Positions 8,502-12,395 of a DNA stretch of 12,395 nucleotides are shown here, piece after piece (the stretch's first letter is position 1; the number at the start of each line of letters is the position of its first letter). The DNA is from Suillus spraguei (taxonomy: Eukaryota; Basidiomycota; Agaricomycetes; Boletales; Suillaceae). The notes beneath the pieces are model-generated. The model was given only the letters and a program-made list of their open reading frames with translations. It did no database searches and was not told the origin of the DNA. The translations under genes were made by a program, and so were the position numbers. The stretch lies in the NCBI GenBank assembly GCA_016800925.1, contig JABCPU010001205.1, positions 1-12,395 on the forward strand, written 5' to 3'.

Positions 8502-8893
8502 GCATCTCCGCATAATCTTCTTGGTTGTCAACATCCATGGCTTCGACGCGGCTATAAAAAAACCGCTGAGATAAGACCAAGCCCCATGGATGACACAAAT
8601 ATCACTTGCCCACGAGAATTGCCGACAAGGTACTTGAACCCATACTTTTTCCTCTCAGTAACCCTGTATTGTGACTTGTCATGTTTTGCGAGGATGATAG
8701 TCAGAAATTCGAGGTAGTTGGGCTCAGAGATTTGAAATACAAGTTCCTTGACTTTTGTAGACTTGACTTCCTTGGACTTTGCTTTGCCATTAGTTTCAGT
8801 AGTAGTCTTTGTGTATGTATCAAGATGGACAATGAATGTAGCCCTAAATTGAGGGAGGGTGATAACGACGACATCGTCTTTCAGCGAAGCACT
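8502..8893 (-). pseudogene. Gene fragment inside the transposon, uncharacterised basidiomycete-type protein, intron retained
   Basis: On the minus strand an exon (8893-8606) follows an ATTCAG acceptor. It reads DDVVVITLPQFRATFIVHLD, a Lys/Glu/Thr-rich linker, and then ERKKYGFKYLVGNSRGQ. A 54-nt intron (8605-8552, GTGATA...TTTATAG, pyrimidine-rich end) follows. A second exon from 8551 encodes EAMDVDNQEDYAEM, about one base out of phase with the first, then stops at the transposase junction near 8502. From memory, the YGFKY..xSRGQR..DA.DVDN pattern recurs in uncharacterised agaricomycete proteins; I know no function and cannot verify this here. Neither exon has a start codon and both gene ends are missing. 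The fragment begins only 24 bp inside the right terminal repeat. Confidence 0.6.
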
Positions 8894-8916
8894 CTGAATT
8901 GGTGCTGGATTTGTCA

Positions 8917-9036
8917 CTCAAGTGCTTACGGGGTCCTGGCCGGGCATTTCCGACGCGCGAGTTTCAACTTTTGCATATTTTATGAAAACAGCTGTAACCA
9001 ATTTCCCATCATTTATTAGTGGTCGCGACACTGACA
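8917..9036 (-). repeat. Right terminal inverted repeat of the DNA transposon
   Basis: Inverted partner of 7645-7739 and the longer, better preserved arm. Its outer part reads, from outside in, TGTCAGTGTCGCGACCACTA, which resembles a mariner-type terminus. Confidence 0.88.
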
Positions 9037-9134
9037 GCACGGTGTTGTCTTTGGACTATACTATTTGAGGACACAAGTATTTGTCCTTCCGTTTTCTAGC
9101 AAGATCCAGCGATTCGAAGGACTCTGCAAGAAGG

Positions 9135-9142
9135 CATATAAG
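9135..9142 (+). promoter_or_regulatory. TATA-like element upstream of the small secreted protein candidate
   Basis: CATATAAG lies about 45 bp before the ATG at 9185, a typical fungal spacing. It is 100 bp outside the transposon's right end. Confidence 0.45.
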
Positions 9143-9184
9143 CCCTTGTGATTTTCAGAGGTTCGACGCTCACATATTCTAACC

Positions 9185-9437
9185 ATGAAGCTCTCGATTG
9201 TTTTCATGACACTTACTTACCTCTCTTATCACTTTCTCTGCGGCATACCCTACACCTGGCATATTGACGGAACGTTCTTGTGAGCAATCATGATTTTTCT
9301 TTAGTTCATGAGACTAATATGCCACACAGCTAAGTTAGTCCCGAGAGGAGCTCGATACCCCCTGGGCACTATACTCTGAGAAGCGCGACGAGCTTGACAC
9401 TTCCTGGGTGTTGTACTCTGAGAAATACGACGAGTAA
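9185..9437 (+). CDS. Candidate small secreted repeat-peptide gene (frame uncertain)
   Basis: ATG at 9185 follows the favourable context AACC. Exon 1 (9185-9279) encodes MKLSIVFMTLTYLSYHFLCG, a good signal peptide, then IPYTWHIDGTF. A 50-nt intron (9280-9329) has a GTGAGC donor, an ACTAAT branch site and an ACAG acceptor. Exon 2 holds two 14-residue repeats, ELDTPWALYSEKRD and ELDTSWVLYSEKYD, then Glu and TAA at 9435-9437. The Lys-Arg in the first repeat could be a Kex2 cleavage site, as in known fungal kexin-processed secreted peptides. Of eight codons differing between repeats, five are synonymous, which favours this frame as coding. Problem: the splice leaves exon 2 one base out of frame and meets a stop at once, so either the model is wrong or the gene is broken. 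I do not recognise a homologue. Confidence 0.42.
9348..9431 (+). repeat. 42-bp tandem repeat, two units
   Basis: 9348-9389 and 9390-9431 are 31/42 identical without gaps. All eleven differences are transitions. It encodes the 14-residue repeats of the candidate secreted peptide. Confidence 0.85.
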
Positions 9438-10176
9438 TCATGTATCCGATAGAACTTCGGAGAGGTAGTGTTGTCTTCTCTTTCTTTCTCGATAGCTGAT
9501 CGCATGATAAAATGTAAGAAAAATCATGTGGGGCGTTACTCATCGTCATCATATCATTGACTCTTACTTTTAACATTACACTTTGATTGAGGATTGATAT
9601 TGAGTGCTTCCATGTAACAATTACGGTATATCAGACGAATGATAGAGCTACAGGCCAGAGTTGAATGTTGATGAGAAAATGAATACATGTACTTGAGTAC
9701 TGAGTCTTCCATGATCGCCATCTGCTCGAGTACTGCACCCGCATCAGCGTTAAATCACCGGTTGCAGAGTACAGTAGACTCACTCATAATGCATGTCGTA
9801 ACAATGCATAAATCTCATAGTGCATGGACTTTTCAGGATCCCAACGATGTTCCGTATGTAATTATATGTATGATGCATATTGCATAATGCATAGCCTTGG
9901 CATGGCTTGTATGCATTATGAAGTACGAAATTAATAGGGTGGGACATAATGTACTGCATAACGGTATTGTTCTGCTTGTGCGGCATTGTTTCTTTGAACT
10001 ATGTATGATAGAAGCCAATGAGCAATTACAGAAGCGTAAACCCCGTGATAAGCCCACAGTGTTGGTGCTACGCATGTGACTGATGCAACAAGCAATTGGC
10101 AGTGGAGTCAAATGATTGGAATATGAACCGTCGTATATAGATCCTCCCGTATCACCTTTGATGAATACTTATATCA
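9438..10176. other. Stretch without a recognised gene
   Basis: It contains an AT-rich segment with many ATGCAT and CATAATGCAT motifs (9785-9930), including the hairpin at 9883-9920, and otherwise only short unsupported frames. The first 100 bp could be the 3' flank of the small secreted protein candidate. No tRNA or mobile-element ends were seen. Confidence 0.5.
9883..9920. repeat. Inverted repeat (imperfect cruciform)
   Basis: CATAATGCATA (9883-9893) and TATGCATTATG (9910-9920) are perfect 11-bp arms. AGCC and GGCT inside the loop can add a short inner stem. CATAATGCAT also occurs at 9785-9794. Confidence 0.65.
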
Positions 10177-10194
10177 GACTAACATTGTGTCTAG
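10177..10194 (+). repeat. 18-bp direct repeat, first copy
   Basis: GACTAACATTGTGTCTAG recurs exactly at 10966-10983. Each copy is followed within 8-12 bases by TGATA. Without the intervening solo LTR the two copies lie about 56 bp apart. They probably belong to the 3' region of the Copia element's own 5' LTR. Confidence 0.7.
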
Positions 10195-10205
10195 GTATAT
10201 ATGAT

Positions 10206-10210
10206 AATTC
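10206..10210. repeat. Target-site duplication AATTC, left copy
   Basis: Exact match to 10939-10943 on the other side of the solo LTR. Confidence 0.85.
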
Positions 10211-10938
10211 TGTCATATACCATACTTCTGATCCCAGATCCAACCATATCTGATCAGATCCGATCGATTCTATTTCCGTCCGGTCCACAGATCCTGTCCA
10301 GATCGCTCATCCGAATGTGCTCACTTCTCACACTCTGTCCTCCCTTGTGTAACTGCGTCTATTCCTTTCATCACTCATCCTGTTTCCAAGTACTCCGGCT
10401 GTGTATAATTCCTTCCTGTGTCACTGATCTGTTACCTGTGTTTCATTTCCGATTCGTGCTTACTGACCGCTGCACATTAACTAATAGACTTCCGTTACAC
10501 TTCATACATAGCCCTCGGTCCTGGACTTGTTGATTATCCGTCTTAGATACTTACCATATATAAACCACTTGTAGATCTCTGTAGAACCTTAGTTCGAATA
10601 TCATCTTAGATTCTGCTCATTCCGCTTCCTTTGGACTTGAGTCACTTTCCACTCAAAGTCATCTTCCAAGACTTGGGATTGATTCCTATAGTCTATATCT
10701 CCGGCTCTATCTTCGGATAGTCTACCTCTGTCAGTTTCTAGTTAGGAATCCATTCCGAAGCTAGCCTTAGTCCTCTTTCCATCCCCACGCTCCGATAACC
10801 TTTGGACATACCATATCTGATACCTTCGGACGTCCAGATCCGCTACGCAACTCCTTCCAGATCTTTGGACATATATCTCCTCTCTGAAATAAGGGCATTA
10901 CTCAGAAGATCTTTCACCCCTTGAGTACGGTCTTAACA
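10211..10938 (+). mobile_element. Solo LTR, family L1, plus orientation
   Basis: It begins TGTCATATACCA and ends GGTCTTAACA, and is flanked by a perfect 5-bp duplication AATTC (10206-10210 and 10939-10943). It is the reverse complement of the solo LTR at 804-1572 apart from substitutions and an indel of about 38 bp. A TATA element, TATATAAA, at about 10556-10563 with a downstream CT-rich stretch is the likely LTR promoter. The first 80 bp are dense in GATC and AGATCC motifs. It lies 53 bp before the Copia primer-binding site and is not that element's own LTR, since it has its own target duplication. Confidence 0.88.
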
Positions 10939-10943
10939 AATTC
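10939..10943. repeat. Target-site duplication AATTC, right copy
   Basis: Exact match to 10206-10210. It separates the solo LTR from the downstream Copia sequence. Confidence 0.85.
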
Positions 10944-10965
10944 AGTCTGTTCCATCACGACTGAG

Positions 10966-10983
10966 GACTAACATTGTGTCTAG
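10966..10983 (+). repeat. 18-bp direct repeat, second copy, next to the Copia primer-binding site
   Basis: Exact copy of 10177-10194. It is followed by TTCTGATA, which directly abuts the primer-binding site at 10992, so TGATA at 10987-10991 is the probable 3' end of the Copia 5' LTR. Confidence 0.7.
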
Positions 10984-10991
10984 TTCTGATA

Positions 10992-11012
10992 GGTTATGAG
11001 CCCTGCTCACTT
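10992..11012 (+). promoter_or_regulatory. Copia primer-binding site, half-tRNA type (initiator tRNA-Met)
   Basis: GGTTATGAGCCCTGC followed by TCACTT is complementary to the anticodon stem-loop and adjacent 5' part of eukaryotic initiator tRNA-Met (core GGGCTCATAACC). From memory of the yeast tRNA, 19 of 21 bases pair. Drosophila copia and yeast Ty5 prime reverse transcription from a cleaved 5' half of this tRNA in the same way. The position between a probable LTR end and a gag gene fits. Confidence 0.72.
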
Positions 11013-11109
11013 GTAAATGAGGAGCAGAATTACCTTCTAGACACCAGTGAACCACTCAGGAACCACCCTGCTGGGTCACCAAACCCCTGAGGCCTAACCT
11101 ATCTAGGAT

Positions 11110-11193
11110 GATAGTGACTTCTATCAATGTCATCGAAACATTTAACCTCCTGATAATGACTTCCATCGACATCATCAAATCGCACTACCTCTT
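11110..11193 (+). repeat. Imperfect 42-bp tandem duplication in the Copia leader
   Basis: Units start at TGATAGTGACTTC (11109/11110) and TGATAATGACTTC (11151/11152) and are about 70% identical. They lie between the primer-binding site and gag. Confidence 0.5.
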
Positions 11194-11284
11194 CCTCTTT
11201 GGGCGAGAAGCATCAAGACATGGTCATCTGCCACATATATATACTTGTGAGCTACTAGTTATTCACCCTCAGCCCCTTGTCTTC

Positions 11285-12395
11285 ATGCCTCCCACTATGC
11301 ATACTCGCTCTAAGAGCTCTGGCACCAAAGGCGCGACACTCAGTCCACGACAACCACTACGATCCCCTCTATTACCACCATGTCCTCCCCACAGGCTCCT
11401 GTTATGGCCATATCACTCAGCCAAACCAACTTAGACAAAATCAATGTCCTTGACCGCAGCAAGAATAACTGGGGTGCCTGGTCCTATTGCATGCAGAACT
11501 ACTCCTGTTGAAACATGGAGGTGGTTATATCTTAGGCCTCGTCACTCACCCTGATCCATCCTTAGACCCCATCAGCACAGGCCACTGGGATCTCAATAAC
11601 CTGTGCATAGTTGCTGCCTTACGCACACGTTTGAGCCCCAAAGAGAATGAATGCCTTGTGGGTACACTAACACCTACCTTGTGGGGTGCTCTCAAGTCCC
11701 GCCATGAGAAGGTTGGCCCATCGCCCAGATCTTACTTATTCAGCAAGCTCTGGTGACCAATAATACCATCGCTCAGAACGGCTCTCTACCACAAGCACTC
11801 TGCTCAATGACCTCATCCGGCGCATCTATGCTATTGGCATACCAAAGCAGAAAGACTTTCTCACCATTATGATGCTCAACACCATGGTGGAGGATCTTAC
11901 CCATGTGTGTAACCATATTGCAGATGCCCTTGCTGTCAGCACCTCGGCCAACTCTTATGGTCTGTTGAACATCCGTTCACGCCTAGATGTCAAGCAACAG
12001 CTTATCAACACTGAGCAGTCCAAGAGCACTGATGTTGCCATGGCTGCCACCAGTAAGGGGGTTAATACTCATCGTGACCGTGATCGCATGTCCTGTGGCA
12101 ACTCCAGCCATCCCATGAATGACTGCTTTGGAAAGGGAGGCACTATGGAGGAAAACGTGATGAGGTTCTGGCCTGTAAATGCGCCGACGTGAGACGAAAG
12201 GATCTTCAGGTGGGAAGTCTACCAACCCCAAACCAGCCATTACTACTGGCAAGCCTGGTAGCCTTCACTATGACACCACTGGGCGTGCCTACCTCCTTGA
12301 CAGTGAAACCAACCAGGCCATATATGTTGCCAGTGCCCTCGAAACCACTGAGTCCTCTGCCTCCTCTACTGAGTTTGCCAGACTCGCCAGTGACT
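11285..12395 (+). pseudogene. Ty1/copia retrotransposon gag region, decayed and cut by the window end
   Basis: Copia gag forms the virus-like particle and binds RNA through a CCHC zinc knuckle. The reading starts at ATG 11285 (MPPTMHTRSKSSGTKGAT). It continues in other frames as LSQTNLDKINVLDRSKNNWG, HGGGYILGLVTHPDPSLDP and GHWDLNNLCIVAALRTR, which fits the UBN2/gag fold. Next come AQILLIQQALVTNN, IRRIYAIGIPKQKDFLTIMM and a polar linker. The zinc knuckle (12094-12126) is damaged: it reads CGNSSHPMNDC, so the second Cys is replaced and the spacing is short. The last part reads KPGSLHYDTTGRAYLLDSET up to the window end, leading towards protease. At least five frame changes, near 11330, 11485, 11718, 11788 and 12180, break the frame. 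Four are consistent with single-base losses. No protease, integrase or reverse transcriptase is in view. Confidence 0.87.

Larger units (their letters stand above)
7645..9036 (+). mobile_element. Terminal-inverted-repeat DNA transposon, defective, carrying a foreign gene fragment
   Basis: The two ends are inverted copies of each other: left arm 7645-7739 and right arm 8917-9036. The inner 47 bp (7693-7739 against 8917-8963) are identical, and TTACAGCTGTTTTCATAAA is also shared. The outer tips both read TGTCAGTG. The right arm keeps about 26 bp (9001-9026) that the left arm has lost. Between the arms are the 5' two thirds of a transposase gene (7789-8501) and an oppositely oriented gene fragment (8502-8893). 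The CAGTG-type tip and the transposase both suggest the Tc1/mariner group. I could not confirm a TA target duplication, so the exact tips may be off by a few bases. Confidence 0.85.

Noticed and set aside
9301..9576. Minus-strand frame of 91 codons across the 42-bp repeats
   Set aside because: The repeat units are less conserved in this frame (about 8 of 14 residues) than in the plus frame (11 of 14), and the intron and signal peptide signals are on the plus strand.
9687..10111. Short frames on both strands around 9687-10111
   Set aside because: They run through the ATGCAT-rich patch, which is short of stops by composition. No motif or gene structure was seen.
10211..10938. Reading this LTR as the 5' LTR of the downstream Copia element
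   Set aside because: It has its own perfect 5-bp target duplication on both sides and is separated by 53 bp from the primer-binding site, which should directly follow an element's own LTR.
1..12395. CRISPR arrays, bacterial operons or phage genes
   Set aside because: There are no regularly spaced direct repeats, and the introns and retrotransposon sequences show that this is eukaryotic DNA.

Overview
The window looks like accessory, repeat-rich nuclear DNA from a filamentous fungus, most likely an agaricomycete; a Rhizoctonia/Ceratobasidium-type genome is my best guess. The grounds are spliceosomal introns of about 47-54 nt, a polyporopepsin-like aspartic protease gene, a Ty1/copia retrotransposon and a Tc1/mariner-like DDE transposase of a type I associate with these fungi. 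I recognise no intact conserved gene. Most coding sequence is broken, and several breaks are single-base indels.

Layout. 1-2340: three copies (A, B, C) of an unassigned dispersed repeat, here called R1. A is inverted relative to B and C, which lie in tandem. Copy B is split by a solo LTR (804-1572) with a perfect 5-bp target duplication. 2341-3186: no recognisable gene. 3187-3886: scraps of a possible decayed gene, followed by a (TTG)n microsatellite. 4125-5635 (minus): a five-exon secreted aspartic protease pseudogene with a TATA box upstream. Its first catalytic Asp is replaced by Asn and it has several frame breaks. 5700-6882: no recognised gene. 6883-7078 (minus): the C-terminal remnant of a glutathione peroxidase.

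7645-9036: a DNA transposon with roughly 100-bp terminal inverted repeats. It holds the 5' part of a broken transposase gene and, in opposite orientation directly inside the right repeat, a fragment of an unrelated gene that still contains an intron. 9185-9437: a candidate small secreted protein gene with a TATA element, signal peptide, one intron, and two 14-residue repeats separated by a Lys-Arg site. It does not splice in frame as it stands. 9438-10172: no gene.

10211-10938: a second solo LTR of the same family as the first, in the opposite orientation, also with a perfect 5-bp target duplication. 10992-11012: a primer-binding site complementary to the anticodon arm of initiator tRNA-Met (half-tRNA priming as in Drosophila copia and yeast Ty5). 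It introduces a Copia element whose decayed gag region (11285-12395) runs off the window.

The parts do not form a pathway. The region is a graveyard of nested mobile elements and gene fragments. The points most worth following are the gene fragment inside the inverted-repeat transposon and the possible secreted repeat-peptide gene.
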